Origin: Methyloversatilis universalis FAM5
Lineage (GTDB): Bacteria > Pseudomonadota > Gammaproteobacteria > Burkholderiales > Rhodocyclaceae
Reading direction: 5' to 3'
Assembly: GCF_000214035.2 (NCBI RefSeq)
Contig: NZ_AFHG01000029.1
Span: forward strand, 248,001 to 312,000
Length of the DNA stretch: 64,000 nt
The notes under the pieces are model-generated. The model saw nothing but the letters and a program-made list of their open reading frames with translations, was not told the DNA's origin and did not search any database. How positions within the stretch are numbered: the stretch's first letter is position 1; each line of letters begins with the position of its first letter. The position numbers were made by a program, and so were the translations under genes. Shown piece by piece: positions 55,386 through 64,000 of this stretch.

Positions 55386-55688
55386 TCACCCCTCCGGCGG
55401 ACCGTTGCTGAACTCGACCCACCAGGACTGCGGGTACTCGATCGTCGGAGAGACGATGTCCTCATGCCGCTCGATGCCGTTCACGATCAGGAATTCCGAC
55501 GTCACCTGGATGATCTGGGCGTCGAAGAGCGGAAGCACCTCAGCCTCTGACCGTTCGCGCATCAGCATTGCCACCCTCAGGTGACGTCGACGGTGCTCGT
55601 CGAACTGTTCGGTCAGGATGAAATTGCCGGTCAGCCAGGGCAGGCGGTTGAACCAGGTGCGGGGGAGGGTCATGCCCTTATCGAGCAT
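55386..55688 (-). CDS. Unknown gene behind a LexA-type box at the right phage end
   Basis: The product (about 100 residues from ATG 55688; alternatives are 55709 and 55673) has a basic start (TLPRTWFNRLPWLTGNF) and a mixed alpha/beta body (ILTEQFDEHRRRHLRVAMLM, EVLPLFDAQIIQVTSEFLIV). It ends with the segment YPQSWWVEFSNGPPEG. I recall similar phage hypotheticals but no function. It is the last phage gene before attR, on the strand opposite to the lysis genes, and lies downstream of suhB transcription. The upstream box suggests damage-inducible expression. Confidence 0.65.
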   Translation of the reverse strand: MLDKGMTLPRTWFNRLPWLTGNFILTEQFDEHRRRHLRVAMLMRERSEAEVLPLFDAQIIQVTSEFLIVNGIERHEDIVSPTIEYPQSWWVEFSNGPPEG

Positions 55689-55709
55689 TCGGCGGATCAT
55701 GCAGCGCAT

Positions 55710-55739
55710 CCGATAACTGTACAAATGTACAGTTATCGG
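55710..55739 (-). promoter_or_regulatory. 30-base perfect dyad containing a LexA-type SOS box
   Basis: Arms of 14 bases (CCGATAACTGTACA and its inverse) flank a central AA. Inside is CTGTACAAATGTACAG (55717-55732), matching the proteobacterial LexA pattern CTGT-N8-ACAG. On the minus strand TTGCGC (about 55744) and TACAGT, 17 bases apart, make a promoter whose -10 lies within the box. Confidence 0.7.
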
Positions 55740-55803
55740 CGCAAGTTTCGGTGTGGTTTTTGGCGTAGCTTCTGAAAGCGCCCCTCTGAAAGGCGCTCTG
55801 CAG

Positions 55804-55860
55804 TTAGAACTGTCCCTGCTGCATCATGGGGGTGTGCTGCGACAGGTCGGCGCTCGTCAT
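55804..55860 (-). pseudogene. Orphaned native start of mutS
   Basis: The minus strand from 55860 reads MTSADLSQHTPMMQQ, a typical betaproteobacterial MutS N-terminus, then GQF and a TAA contributed by phage DNA. It begins 25 bases after the suhB stop, so in the uninfected chromosome mutS followed suhB directly and was probably co-transcribed. It now encodes only an 18-residue peptide. Confidence 0.85.
55816..55827. mobile_element. attR core of the prophage
   Basis: CTGCTGCATCAT is identical to 18797-18808. To its right is host DNA (native mutS start, suhB); to its left is phage DNA with an arm-type site at 55758-55768. Confidence 0.85.
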
Positions 55861-55885
55861 CCTCGTCGTGAAGCTCCGGGCCGGA

Positions 55886-56686
55886 TCAGGCGCGCAGCGC
55901 TTCGGTCAGGTGGGGTTCGATGGTCTGCAGCAGTGCCGGATAGATGCGCGGCGTGGCGGCGACCAGATTGCCGCTTTCCATGTAGCCGGTTTCGCCCAGC
56001 AGATTGCCGACCAGGCCGCCAGCTTCGCTCACCAGCAGGCTGCCGGCGGCGATGTCCCACGGCGACAGGCCGATCTCGAAGAAACCGTCGAAGCGGCCGC
56101 AGGCCACCCAGGCCAGATCCAGCGCGGCGGCGCCCGGGCGGCGCAGGCCGGCAGTCTTCTGCATCATGTCCTTGAACATACCGAGGTAGGCATCGACATG
56201 GTCCCACACGCGGTAGGGGAAGCCGGTACCGATCAGCGCTTCGCCCAGCTTGGCGCGACGCGACACGCGGATGCGGCGGTCGTTCAGGAAGGCGCCGCGG
56301 CCGCGGCTGGCGGTAAACATTTCATTGCGCAGCGGATCGAACACCACTGCCGACTGCATCTGGCCGCGGTGTTCCAGCGCGATCGACACCGCGTACTGCG
56401 GCGTGCCGTGGATGAAGTTGGTGGTGCCGTCCAGCGGGTCGATGATCCAGCGGTAGTCCGAGGTCGCACCGGACTCGCCGCTCTCCTCGGCTAGAATGGC
56501 GTGGTCCGGGTAGGCCTCGCGCAGGATGCCGATGATGGCGTCCTCTGCGGCACGGTCGACCTCGGTCACGAAATCGTTCTGGCGCTTGCTGCTGACTTTC
56601 AGCAGATCCACATCCTCGCTGGCACGGGTGATGATCTGGCCCGCGCGGCGGGCGGCCTTGACGGCGGTGGTGAGCGTCGGATGCAT
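55886..56686 (-). CDS. suhB: Inositol-1-monophosphatase family protein SuhB
   Basis: The 266-residue enzyme carries the metal motifs [19 protein letters not shown] and [12 protein letters not shown]. SuhB hydrolyses inositol phosphate and in E. coli also acts in ribosomal RNA antitermination complexes. It is divergent from trmJ, a common order in proteobacteria, and its operon partner downstream was mutS before phage insertion. Confidence 0.95.
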   Translation of the reverse strand: MHPTLTTAVKAARRAGQIITRASEDVDLLKVSSKRQNDFVTEVDRAAEDAIIGILREAYPDHAILAEESGESGATSDYRWIIDPLDGTTNFIHGTPQYAVSIALEHRGQMQSAVVFDPLRNEMFTASRGRGAFLNDRRIRVSRRAKLGEALIGTGFPYRVWDHVDAYLGMFKDMMQKTAGLRRPGAAALDLAWVACGRFDGFFEIGLSPWDIAAGSLLVSEAGGLVGNLLGETGYMESGNLVAATPRIYPALLQTIEPHLTEALRA

Positions 56687-56842
56687 GGATGTCTCTGTAC
56701 GCGGGCCTCATGGCCCGCATCTCGGCAGGAAAACCCTGCATTCTAATATGAACCGGATGGCCTCAGTTGAGCCTCGCTCGAGCCTGGCGGCGCTGACGTC
56801 GCGCCGGCCCCCACGTTTCCCCTCATTCGCCGATCCACCGAG

Positions 56843-57598
56843 GTGTCCCGCTTGAACCCGTTCGCTTCCCTTGACCGCGTGCGCGTGGTCATGTCGCACA
56901 CCACCCACCCGGGCAATATCGGCGCCTGCGCGCGCGCGATGAAAGTCATGGGGCTGTCGCGGCTCTATCTGGTCAATCCGAAGCACTTCCCGCACGAAGA
57001 GGCGGTGGCCATGAGTTCGGGTGCCACCGACGTGCTGGACAACGCGGTGGTGGTCGACAGCATCGAGGCGGCCCTCGCCGGTACCGTGGCGCAGGCTGCG
57101 CTGACCGCCCGCCGGCGCGAAATGGCGTTGCCGGTACGCGACGTGCGCTCGGCGGCGGTCGAACTGGCGGGCGTGCTGGCCGGCCACGACGCCGAGGTCG
57201 CGCTGGTGTTCGGCACCGAAAGTTCGGGGCTGACCAACGAGGAAGTGGCGATGTGCTCGCTGCCGGTCACCATTTCGACCAGCGACACCTACCGCTCGCT
57301 CAATGTGGCGGCCGCGGCCCAGATCATGTGTCACGAACTGCGGGTGGCGGTCGGCGGCGCGGTGATCCCCGCCGAGCCGCCGGCCGAACTGGCGCCGCAC
57401 GAGGGGCTGGAAAGCCTGTACGTGCTGTTCGAGGACCTGATGGCCGAATCCGGTTTCCTCGACCGCGTGAACCCGGGCCGGGCGATGCCGCGGCTGCGCC
57501 GGCTGTTCGGCCGCGCAGGCGTCGAGGCGGAAGAGCTGCATCTGCTGATGGGAGCACTCAAGGCCATCGGCGGACGCAAGCCGCGCGGCGGCAGCTGA
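56843..57598 (+). CDS. trmJ: tRNA (cytidine/uridine-2'-O-)-methyltransferase TrmJ
   Basis: The 251-residue SPOUT methylase has [34 protein letters not shown] and a C-terminal knot with [16 protein letters not shown]. It modifies position 32 of tRNA anticodon loops. GTG 56843 is taken as start; a TTG three codons later is possible. It is followed by cysE, matching the trmJ-cysE-iscR layout seen in relatives. Confidence 0.92.
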   Translation: MSRLNPFASLDRVRVVMSHTTHPGNIGACARAMKVMGLSRLYLVNPKHFPHEEAVAMSSGATDVLDNAVVVDSIEAALAGTVAQAALTARRREMALPVRDVRSAAVELAGVLAGHDAEVALVFGTESSGLTNEEVAMCSLPVTISTSDTYRSLNVAAAAQIMCHELRVAVGGAVIPAEPPAELAPHEGLESLYVLFEDLMAESGFLDRVNPGRAMPRLRRLFGRAGVEAEELHLLMGALKAIGGRKPRGGS

Positions 57599-57698
57599 GG
57601 GGCGGGGCGGCGCCTTCGCAGGTGCACAAAAACCGACTAAAATTCTCGGGTTTAAACGATCCGGCCACGCTGCCGGCTTCCCACAAGGAAAGAAAACG

Positions 57699-58472
57699 AT
57701 GTTCCAACGCCTGCGCGAAGACGTCGCCAGCGTGCTCGACCGCGATCCGGCCGCGCGCTCGGCCTTCGAGGTGCTCACCTGCTATCCCGGCATCCATGCG
57801 CTGTTCATCCACCGCATGGCCAACGCCTGCTGGCGGCGCGGCTTTCTCTGGCTGGGGCGCTTCCTGTCGCACATCGGCCGGGTACTGACCGGCATCGAAA
57901 TCCACCCTGGCGCCACCATAGGCCGGCGCGTGTTCATCGACCACGGTATGGGTGTGGTGATCGGCGAAACTGCTGTGGTGGGCGACGAATGCACCATCTA
58001 TCAGGCGGTCACGCTGGGCGGCACCTCGCTCTACCGCGGCGCCAAGCGTCACCCGACGCTGGGGCGCGGCGTGGTGGTGGGCGCAGGTGCCCAGATTCTC
58101 GGCGGTTTCGAGGTGGGCGATGGCGCCAAGGTGGGCTCCTGTGCAGTGGTGGTGAAACCGGTGCCGGCGGGCGCGACCGCGGTCGGCAACCCGGCGCGCA
58201 TCATCGAGGCAGGCGGAGGCGGTGCCGAGGAAGAGCGGCGTCGGCGGGCCGAACAGGCCGGCTTCACCGCCTACGGCATCACCCGCGACATGGAAGATCC
58301 GGTGTCCAAGGCGCTGACCGCGCTGGTCGATCACGCGCTGGAAAGCGATCGCCGGCTGGAGTGCCTGCTGCAGAAGCTGGAGCGCGCCGGCATCCGGCTG
58401 GACGACGAGGCGAAGGAAGAGATCGCCGATCACGCCCACGTGGACCTCGGGCGCATCCGGTCGAATTGTTGA
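57699..58472 (+). CDS. cysE: Serine O-acetyltransferase
   Basis: The 257-residue enzyme makes O-acetylserine for cysteine synthesis. The left-handed beta-helix is clear ([40 protein letters not shown]). The N-terminal domain is short, as in the EpsC-type clade. Its place before the isc operon links cysteine supply to iron-sulfur assembly. AAGGAAAG precedes the ATG. Confidence 0.94.
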   Translation: MFQRLREDVASVLDRDPAARSAFEVLTCYPGIHALFIHRMANACWRRGFLWLGRFLSHIGRVLTGIEIHPGATIGRRVFIDHGMGVVIGETAVVGDECTIYQAVTLGGTSLYRGAKRHPTLGRGVVVGAGAQILGGFEVGDGAKVGSCAVVVKPVPAGATAVGNPARIIEAGGGGAEEERRRRAEQAGFTAYGITRDMEDPVSKALTALVDHALESDRRLECLLQKLERAGIRLDDEAKEEIADHAHVDLGRIRSNC

Positions 58473-58497
58473 CTGAACTTGTCGGGAATTATAAAGT
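58469..58497 (+). promoter_or_regulatory. Candidate isc operon promoter
   Basis: TTGACT (58469-58474) and TAAAGT (58492-58497) are 17 bases apart in the 100-base gap before iscR; TATAAA overlaps the -10. Two copies of TCGGGAATT flank it (58482 and about 58510). In relatives IscR represses its own promoter here, but I could not match a full IscR box. Confidence 0.45.
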
Positions 58498-58572
58498 CGA
58501 CAAAAATGATCGGGAATTGAATCGGCCTGCGTCTGCGCGCCGGTTCCCGACCGCCTTCCGGGAGTTCACGCC

Positions 58573-59058
58573 ATGAGACTGACCACCAAGGGCCGCTTCG
58601 CAGTGACCGCGATGCTCGACCTCGCCCTGCGCCAGGAAAACGGCCCGGTGACGCTGTCGGGCGTGGCCGAGCGCCAGCGCATCAGCCTGTCCTACCTTGA
58701 ACAGCTGTTCGGCAAGCTGCGCCGTCAGGAACTGGTGGCCAGCGTGCGCGGCCCGGGTGGCGGTTACTGCCTGGCGCGCGACGCGCGCGACATTTCGGTG
58801 GCGCAGATCATCCTGGCGGTGGACGAGCCGCTGGACGCCACCCAGTGCGGCGGCAAGGAAAACTGCCACGACGAGCACCGCTGCATGACGCACGACCTGT
58901 GGTCCAACCTCAGCCGTCACATGCACGACTATCTGGATTCCATCCACCTGCACGACCTGGTGGTGCAGCAGCGCGCGCGCAACAACCACAAGGTGGTGCT
59001 GCACGACAGCGTGGTGGCGCGCACCTGTTCGAGCGAGCAGGTGTCGGTTCAGGTCTGA
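58573..59058 (+). CDS. iscR: Iron-sulfur cluster regulator IscR
   Basis: The 161-residue Rrf2-family repressor has a winged helix (VAERQRISLSYLEQLFGKLR). Its [2Fe-2S] ligands are CGGKENCHDEHRCMTHDLW, three Cys spaced five apart plus His. It senses cluster status and controls the operon that follows. GGGAG precedes the start. Confidence 0.95.
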   Translation: MRLTTKGRFAVTAMLDLALRQENGPVTLSGVAERQRISLSYLEQLFGKLRRQELVASVRGPGGGYCLARDARDISVAQIILAVDEPLDATQCGGKENCHDEHRCMTHDLWSNLSRHMHDYLDSIHLHDLVVQQRARNNHKVVLHDSVVARTCSSEQVSVQV

Positions 59059-59063
59059 TTCCC

Positions 59064-60203
59064 ATGTTTGCCCCGGTTTATCTCGACCACAACGCCAGCG
59101 CGCCGCTGCTCGATGCAGTGCGCGAGGCGATGCTGCCCTGGCTGGGCGCACGCTTCGGCAATGCGTCGAGCCGGCACGAGTACGGCCGTGCCGCGCGCCG
59201 GGCAATCGATGACGCCCGCGCCCGGGTGGCGGCTGCGGTCGGTGCGCACCCGACCGAGGTCGTCTTTACCAGTGGCGGTTCGGAGGCGAACAACCTGTTC
59301 ATCAAGGGAGCAGCGGCCCGCATGAAGCCCGGTCTGGTGCAGGTGTCGGCGATCGAGCACCCCTGCGTGCGCGAGCCGGCCCGCCAGCTGGTGCGTGCCG
59401 GCTGGACGCTGGCCGAAATGCCGGCCGACGCCGACGGCAGAGTTGAGCTTGACGCGCTGGATGTGCGTGCCCAGCTCGTGTCGGTGATGGCCGCGAACAA
59501 CGAAACCGGTGTGCTGCAGGACATTTCCGCCTTCGCCACTGCGGCGAAGAGGCAGGGCGCCTGGCTGCATACCGATGCGGTGCAGGCGCTGGGCAAGATT
59601 CCGGTCGATTTCCGGGCGCTCGGCGTGGCGGCGATGACGCTGTCTGCGCACAAGATCGGCGGCCCGCAGGGTGCGGGTGCGCTGGTGCTGGACAAGCGGG
59701 TCGATCTGGAACCGCTGATCGCCGGTGGCGGACATGAGCGCGGCCTGCGTTCCGGCACCGAGAACATCGCGGCCATCGTCGGTTTCGGCGTGGCCTGCGA
59801 AGAGGCGGTGGCTGCGCTCGGCGCGCGTCGCGAGGCGATGCAGGCGCAGCGCGCGCTGATCGAACGCTGCGTGGCGGAGCAGGGCGGCAGCGTGTTCGGC
59901 GCCGGTGCGGAGCGCCTGCCGAATACCTGCTATTTCGCGCTGCCCGGGATCGATGGCGAAACCCTGGTCGGCAAGCTGGACCGCGCCGGTTTCGCGGTGG
60001 CCAGCGGCGCGGCGTGTTCCAGCGCCTCGCCCGAGCCGTCGCGCACGCTCACCGCAATGGGCGTGGCGGCCGATCTGGCACGCGGTGCGGTGCGGGTGAG
60101 CGTGGGCGCGTCGACCACGATGCAGGACGTGAATGATTTTTGCGGCGCACTGGCGCGGGTGGCGGACGAACTCCGCGGCCTGCGTGCGATGGCCGCGGCG
60201 TGA
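59064..60203 (+). CDS. NifS-like cysteine desulfurase (second copy)
   Basis: The 379-residue PLP enzyme begins MFAPVYLDHNASAPLLDAVR. The PLP lysine is in TLSAHKIGGPQG, the [18 protein letters not shown] motif follows, and the active-site loop SGAACSSASPEPS holds the sulfur-accepting Cys. It is clearly diverged from the adjacent iscS and more like NifS of nitrogen fixers. It lies 5 bases after iscR and 33 bases before iscS. Which desulfurase feeds IscU is unclear. Confidence 0.88.
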   Translation: MFAPVYLDHNASAPLLDAVREAMLPWLGARFGNASSRHEYGRAARRAIDDARARVAAAVGAHPTEVVFTSGGSEANNLFIKGAAARMKPGLVQVSAIEHPCVREPARQLVRAGWTLAEMPADADGRVELDALDVRAQLVSVMAANNETGVLQDISAFATAAKRQGAWLHTDAVQALGKIPVDFRALGVAAMTLSAHKIGGPQGAGALVLDKRVDLEPLIAGGGHERGLRSGTENIAAIVGFGVACEEAVAALGARREAMQAQRALIERCVAEQGGSVFGAGAERLPNTCYFALPGIDGETLVGKLDRAGFAVASGAACSSASPEPSRTLTAMGVAADLARGAVRVSVGASTTMQDVNDFCGALARVADELRGLRAMAAA

Positions 60204-60236
60204 CAGAACGAACAAGGACCTGATGGAGCCGATGAC

Positions 60237-61448
60237 ATGCTGAAATTCCCGATCTATCTCGACTACTCGGCCACCACGCCGGTCGATCCGCGTGTGGCGG
60301 CCAAGATGATTCCCTGGCTGACCGAGCACTTCGGCAACCCGGCTTCGCGCAGCCACGCCTACGGCTGGGACGCGGAAGCCGCGGTCGAGGAAGCGCGTGA
60401 GCAGGTGGCCAAGCTGGTCAATGCCGACCCGAAGGAAATCGTCTGGACCTCGGGCGCGACCGAGTCGAACAATCTGGCGATCAAGGGCGCGGCCCATTTC
60501 TACTCGGGCAAGGGCAAGCACATCATCACGCTGCGCACCGAGCACAAGGCGGTGCTCGACACCTTCCGCGAGCTGGAACGCGAAGGCTTCGAAGCCACCT
60601 ACCTCGATCCGAAGGAGGACGGCCTGATCGACCTCGACGCCTTCCGCGCCGCGCTGCGGCCGGACACAGTGCTGGTGTCCATCATGTTCGTGAACAACGA
60701 GATCGGCGTCATCCAGCCGATCGCCGAGATCGGCGAGATCTGCCGCGAGAAGGGCATCATTTTCCACGTCGATGCGGCGCAGGCGACCGGCAAGGTGGTG
60801 ATCGACCTGGACAAGCTGAAGGTCGATCTGATGAGCTTCTCGGCGCACAAGACCTACGGCCCCAAGGGCATCGGCGCGCTGTACGTCCGCCGCAAGCCGC
60901 GCATCCGCCTGGAGGCGCAGATGCACGGCGGCGGTCACGAGCGCGGCCTGCGATCCGGCACGCTGGCGACCCACCAGATCGTCGGCATGGGCGAAGCCTT
61001 CCGCATCGCACGCGAGGAAATGGGCGCCGAGAACGAACGCATCCGCATGCTGCGCGACCGTCTGCTCAAGGGCCTGCAGGACATCGAGGCGACCTATGTG
61101 AACGGCGACCTGGAAGCCCGCGTGCCGCACAACCTGAACATCAGCTTCGCCTATGTCGAAGGCGAGTCGCTGATCATGGCGATCAAGGAAGTGGCGGTGT
61201 CCTCCGGCTCGGCCTGTACCTCGGCCAGTCTGGAACCGTCCTACGTGCTGCGCGCGCTCGGCCGCGAGGACGAGCTGGCGCACAGCTCGATCCGCTTCTC
61301 GATCGGCCGCTTCACCACCGAAGAGGAAATCGACTTCACCATCGATCTGCTCCATCGCAAGATCGGCAAGCTGCGCGAACTGTCGCCGCTGTGGGAAATG
61401 GTGAAGGAAGGCATCGATCTGAACACCGTGCAGTGGGCTCACCACTGA
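60237..61448 (+). CDS. iscS: Cysteine desulfurase IscS
   Basis: The 403-residue enzyme takes sulfur from cysteine for iron-sulfur clusters and tRNA thiolation. Visible are the PLP lysine in [33 protein letters not shown] and the Cys loop [20 protein letters not shown]. Length matches E. coli IscS, including the C-terminal end TVQWAHH. Confidence 0.97.
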   Translation: MLKFPIYLDYSATTPVDPRVAAKMIPWLTEHFGNPASRSHAYGWDAEAAVEEAREQVAKLVNADPKEIVWTSGATESNNLAIKGAAHFYSGKGKHIITLRTEHKAVLDTFRELEREGFEATYLDPKEDGLIDLDAFRAALRPDTVLVSIMFVNNEIGVIQPIAEIGEICREKGIIFHVDAAQATGKVVIDLDKLKVDLMSFSAHKTYGPKGIGALYVRRKPRIRLEAQMHGGGHERGLRSGTLATHQIVGMGEAFRIAREEMGAENERIRMLRDRLLKGLQDIEATYVNGDLEARVPHNLNISFAYVEGESLIMAIKEVAVSSGSACTSASLEPSYVLRALGREDELAHSSIRFSIGRFTTEEEIDFTIDLLHRKIGKLRELSPLWEMVKEGIDLNTVQWAHH

Positions 61449-61520
61449 GAGCAAGGGCACTCTGCGGATGCGCCAACAGGTGAGCGCATCCGGGACAGAC
61501 AGGAAGACAAGGAGAAAGAC

Positions 61521-61925
61521 ATGGCCTACAGCGACAAACTGCTCGACCACTACGAAAACCCGCGCAACGTCGGCTCTTTCGGCAAGGAAGACGATGACGT
61601 TGGCACCGGCATGGTCGGCGCGCCGGCCTGCGGCGACGTGATGAAGCTGCAGATCAAGGTGGGTGCGGACGGCATCATCGAGGACGCCAAGTTCAAGACC
61701 TACGGCTGCGGTTCGGCCATCGCGTCGAGCTCGCTGGTCACCGAGTGGGTCAAGGGCAAGACCCTGGACCAGGCGCTCGAGATCAAGAACACCGCGATCG
61801 CCGAAGAACTGGCGCTGCCGCCGGTGAAGATCCACTGCTCCATCCTGGCCGAAGACGCGATCAAGGCGGCGGTCGAGGATTACCGCAAGAAGCACGGCAC
61901 GACCTCGTCGGCCGACGCAGCCTGA
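61521..61925 (+). CDS. iscU: Iron-sulfur cluster scaffold IscU
   Basis: The 134-residue scaffold has its three ligand cysteines in GAPACGDVMKLQIKV, KTYGCGSAIASSS and PPVKIHCSILAEDA, and the HscA-binding LPPVK. AAGGAG precedes the ATG. Clusters assembled here are passed on by HscA/HscB. Confidence 0.97.
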   Translation: MAYSDKLLDHYENPRNVGSFGKEDDDVGTGMVGAPACGDVMKLQIKVGADGIIEDAKFKTYGCGSAIASSSLVTEWVKGKTLDQALEIKNTAIAEELALPPVKIHCSILAEDAIKAAVEDYRKKHGTTSSADAA

Positions 61926-62015
61926 CATGAAAGCCTCCACGCCTGCCGCGTGCGCCGTCTCACTGATGGCGCGCCGGCTCGGGCGTGGCGCGATGGATAA
62001 CTGAGGAGAGCGCGA

Positions 62016-62339
62016 ATGGGTGTCACTCTGAGCGAAAAGGCGGCCAAGCATGTGGCCAACTACATCGCCAAGCGCGGCCGCGGTGTCGGTCTGCGCCTGG
62101 GCGTGCGCACCAGCGGCTGTTCGGGCATGGCTTACAAGCTCGAATTCGCCGACGAAATGGCGACCGATGATCTCGTGTTCGAAAGCCATGGCGTCAAGGT
62201 GCTGATCGATCCGAAAAGCCTGCCCTATCTGGAAGGCACCGAACTGGACTTCGTGCGCGAAGGCCTGAACGAGGGGTTCAAGTTCAACAACCCCAATGTG
62301 AAGGACGAGTGCGGCTGCGGCGAAAGCTTCAATGTCTGA
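62016..62339 (+). CDS. iscA: A-type iron-sulfur carrier IscA
   Basis: The 107-residue protein has the A-type signature Cys in [14 protein letters not shown] and the CGCGESF near its end. It transfers clusters or iron to targets. Its stop overlaps the hscB ATG by 8 bases. GAGGAG precedes the start. The 90-base gap before it shows nothing notable. Confidence 0.95.
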   Translation: MGVTLSEKAAKHVANYIAKRGRGVGLRLGVRTSGCSGMAYKLEFADEMATDDLVFESHGVKVLIDPKSLPYLEGTELDFVREGLNEGFKFNNPNVKDECGCGESFNV

Positions 62340-62892
62340 GCCGGCCGGCGTGCTGCCGGACGCCGACCTGTTCAGCCGCGACCATTTCGCGCTGTTCGGT
62401 CTGCCGCGCCGCTTCGTGATCGACGAGCGGGCGCTTGAATCGCGCTACCACGAGCTGCAGTCCGCAGCCCATCCGGACCGCCACGCGCACCGTCCGGAAC
62501 AGGAGCGCCGGCTGTCCATGCAGTGGGCCACCCGTATCAACGAAGGCTACCGGCTGCTGCGTGCGCCGCTGACCCGCGCCCGCTATCTGCTCGAACTGTC
62601 GGGTGTCGATGTCGGCGCGGAAAACAACACCGCGATGCCGGCCGACTTCCTGATGCAGCAGATGGAATGGCGCGAGGCGCTGGACGAGGCGCGTGATGCG
62701 CGCGACCCGGCCGCACTCGATGGCCTTGCCCGCTCCCTGCGTGCGGCCCGGCGTGAAGCCGAGACGCTGCTCGCGCATGAACTCGATGAGGCGCATGACA
62801 CCGCGGCCGCTGCCGCGACGGTGCGCCGCATGATGTTCATCGCCCGTCTGGGCGAGGACATCGCCGAAGCACACGAAACACTGGAAAACTGA
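62332..62892 (+). CDS. hscB: J-domain co-chaperone HscB
   Basis: The 186-residue protein has an N-terminal J domain with HPDR in [19 protein letters not shown]-terminal helical domain that binds IscU follows. It stimulates the HscA ATPase. Start and stop overlap its neighbours. Confidence 0.95.
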   Translation: MSEPAGVLPDADLFSRDHFALFGLPRRFVIDERALESRYHELQSAAHPDRHAHRPEQERRLSMQWATRINEGYRLLRAPLTRARYLLELSGVDVGAENNTAMPADFLMQQMEWREALDEARDARDPAALDGLARSLRAARREAETLLAHELDEAHDTAAAAATVRRMMFIARLGEDIAEAHETLEN

Positions 62893-64000
62893 TGGCCCTG
62901 CTGCAGATCGCCGAACCGGGCGAATCCACCGCGCCGCACCAGCACCGGCTGGCTGTGGGCATAGACCTGGGCACCACGAATTCACTGGTCGCCACCGTGC
63001 GCAACAGCGTGCCGGTGGTGCTGAACGACGAAAAGGGCCGGGCGCTGCTGCCGTCCGTGGTGCGCTATATGGCCGATGGCACGACCGTGGTCGGTCACGC
63101 GGCGCAGGCCGCGCAGTCGCAGGATCCGCGCAATACCGTGACTTCGGTCAAGCGCTTCATGGGACGCGGGCTGGCCGACGTCGCGCATGTCGAATCCATG
63201 CCCTACGTGTTCGAGGACGCGCCGGGCATGGTGCGCCTGCGCACCGCCCAGGGCGCGAAGAGCCCGGTCGAGGTGTCGGCCGACATTCTGCGTGCACTGC
63301 GCGTGCGTGCCGAGGCCAGCCTGGGCGGCCCGCTGACCGGCGCGGTCATCACGGTGCCGGCCTATTTTGACGACGCCCAGCGTCAGGCGACCAAGGACGC
63401 CGCGAAGCTGGCGGGGCTGGACGTGCTGCGCCTGCTGAACGAACCGACCGCGGCCGCCATCGCCTACGGCCTCGACAACGCGTCCGAAGGCATCTACGCG
63501 GTGTACGACCTGGGTGGCGGTACCTTCGACATTTCCATCCTCAAGCTGTCGCGCGGCGTGTTCGAGGTGCTGGCCACCAACGGTGATGCCGCCCTCGGCG
63601 GCGATGATTTCGACCACCGTCTGTACTGCTGGCTGATCGAGGCGTCGCGGGTCAGTCCGCCCGGGCTGGAGGACATGCGGCTGCTGCACATGGAGGCGCG
63701 CCGCGCCAAGGAAGTGCTGAGCGCGCAGGACAGCGTGCATATCGGCCTGAAGCTGTCGTCCGGCGACGAGATCGATCTGACGCTCACCCGCGACCAGTTC
63801 GCCGAAATGACCCAGAAGCTGGTCGACAAGACCCTGGTCCCGACCCGCAAGGCGCTGCGGGATGCCGGTCTGGCGCCGGAAGACGTGAAGGGCGTGGTGA
63901 TGGTGGGCGGCGCGACCCGCATGCCGCACGTGCAGCACGCGGTGGGCGAATTCTTCGGTCAGGAGCCGCTGACCAATCTGGACCCGGACAAGGTGGTGGC
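62892..64000 (+). CDS. hscA: Fe-S assembly Hsp70 chaperone HscA, cut by window edge
   Basis: The frame starts at ATG 62892, overlapping the hscB stop, and is open to the window end (369 codons seen). Hsp70 motifs include [48 protein letters not shown] and [11 protein letters not shown]. HscA drives cluster release from IscU. The substrate-binding half is outside the window. Confidence 0.96.
   Translation, partial: MALLQIAEPGESTAPHQHRLAVGIDLGTTNSLVATVRNSVPVVLNDEKGRALLPSVVRYMADGTTVVGHAAQAAQSQDPRNTVTSVKRFMGRGLADVAHVESMPYVFEDAPGMVRLRTAQGAKSPVEVSADILRALRVRAEASLGGPLTGAVITVPAYFDDAQRQATKDAAKLAGLDVLRLLNEPTAAAIAYGLDNASEGIYAVYDLGGGTFDISILKLSRGVFEVLATNGDAALGGDDFDHRLYCWLIEASRVSPPGLEDMRLLHMEARRAKEVLSAQDSVHIGLKLSSGDEIDLTLTRDQFAEMTQKLVDKTLVPTRKALRDAGLAPEDVKGVVMVGGATRMPHVQHAVGEFFGQEPLTNLDPDKVV

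Noticed and set aside
18957-55768. TTTTGGCGTAG (18957-18967 and 55758-55768) as the attachment core
   Set aside because: The repeat lies inside phage DNA on both sides. The split mutS gene fixes the junction at CTGCTGCATCAT; the shared 11-mer fits integrase arm sites better.
58473-58572. A defined IscR-binding box before iscR
   Set aside because: AT-rich promoter elements are present, but I could not align the known type 1 motif with confidence.
59049-62189. A 1046-codon open frame antisense to the isc genes
   Set aside because: It is the mirror of strongly conserved genes in very GC-rich DNA. Its translation is His/Arg/Asp-rich with no recognisable domain.

Overview
The window is GC-rich chromosomal DNA of a betaproteobacterium (a Rhodocyclales relative such as Methyloversatilis is my guess) carrying one apparently complete, about 37 kb siphovirus-type prophage. 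Host clues are two PEP-CTERM proteins, Tat-exported PhoX- and PhoD-type phosphatases, an iscR-(nifS-like)-iscS-iscU-iscA-hscB-hscA cluster and the order suhB / trmJ / cysE. Family names come from recognising the translated sequences by eye; no database search was run.

Host left arm (1-18796): a chemotaxis receptor cut by the window edge, two small membrane proteins (DUF2189, DUF2788), a SAM methyltransferase, a P-type cation ATPase, a PEP-CTERM protein, PhoX, beta-carbonic anhydrase, a BON-domain lipoprotein, an M61 peptidase with PDZ domain, a second PEP-CTERM protein, PhoD, a small membrane protein and mutS.

Prophage (about 18809-55815): it sits inside the 5' end of mutS. The missing mutS start lies 37 kb away, just downstream of suhB, and reads MTSADLSQHTPMMQQ before a stop. 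The copy joined to the mutS body has a phage-encoded leader instead. A 12-base sequence (CTGCTGCATCAT) is shared by both junctions. Left to right the phage has: integrase; a 15-gene leftward early operon (AlpA-like regulator, adenine methylase, SSB, DHH phosphoesterase, ParB-like protein, many small genes); a lambda-like control region with a repressor, a Cro-like gene and four matching 16-base operators; a rightward replication group (CII-like, TraR-like, primase-helicase) followed by an iteron-rich probable origin; packaging and head genes (small and large terminase, gpW-like, portal, a low-GC SGNH-hydrolase-like gene, a fused protease-capsid); a lambda-like tail cluster with a textbook -1 frameshift site in the tail chaperone; then holin, endolysin, nested spanins, and near the right end an unknown gene behind a LexA-type box.

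Host right arm (55816-64000): the orphaned mutS start, suhB, trmJ, cysE, then the iron-sulfur cluster assembly operon, running off the edge in hscA.

The most interesting points are the mutS integration with a replacement start, the SOS-box gene next to attR, the frameshift signal, the iteron origin, the paired operator regions and a duplicated 35-base element placed before two head-gene blocks.
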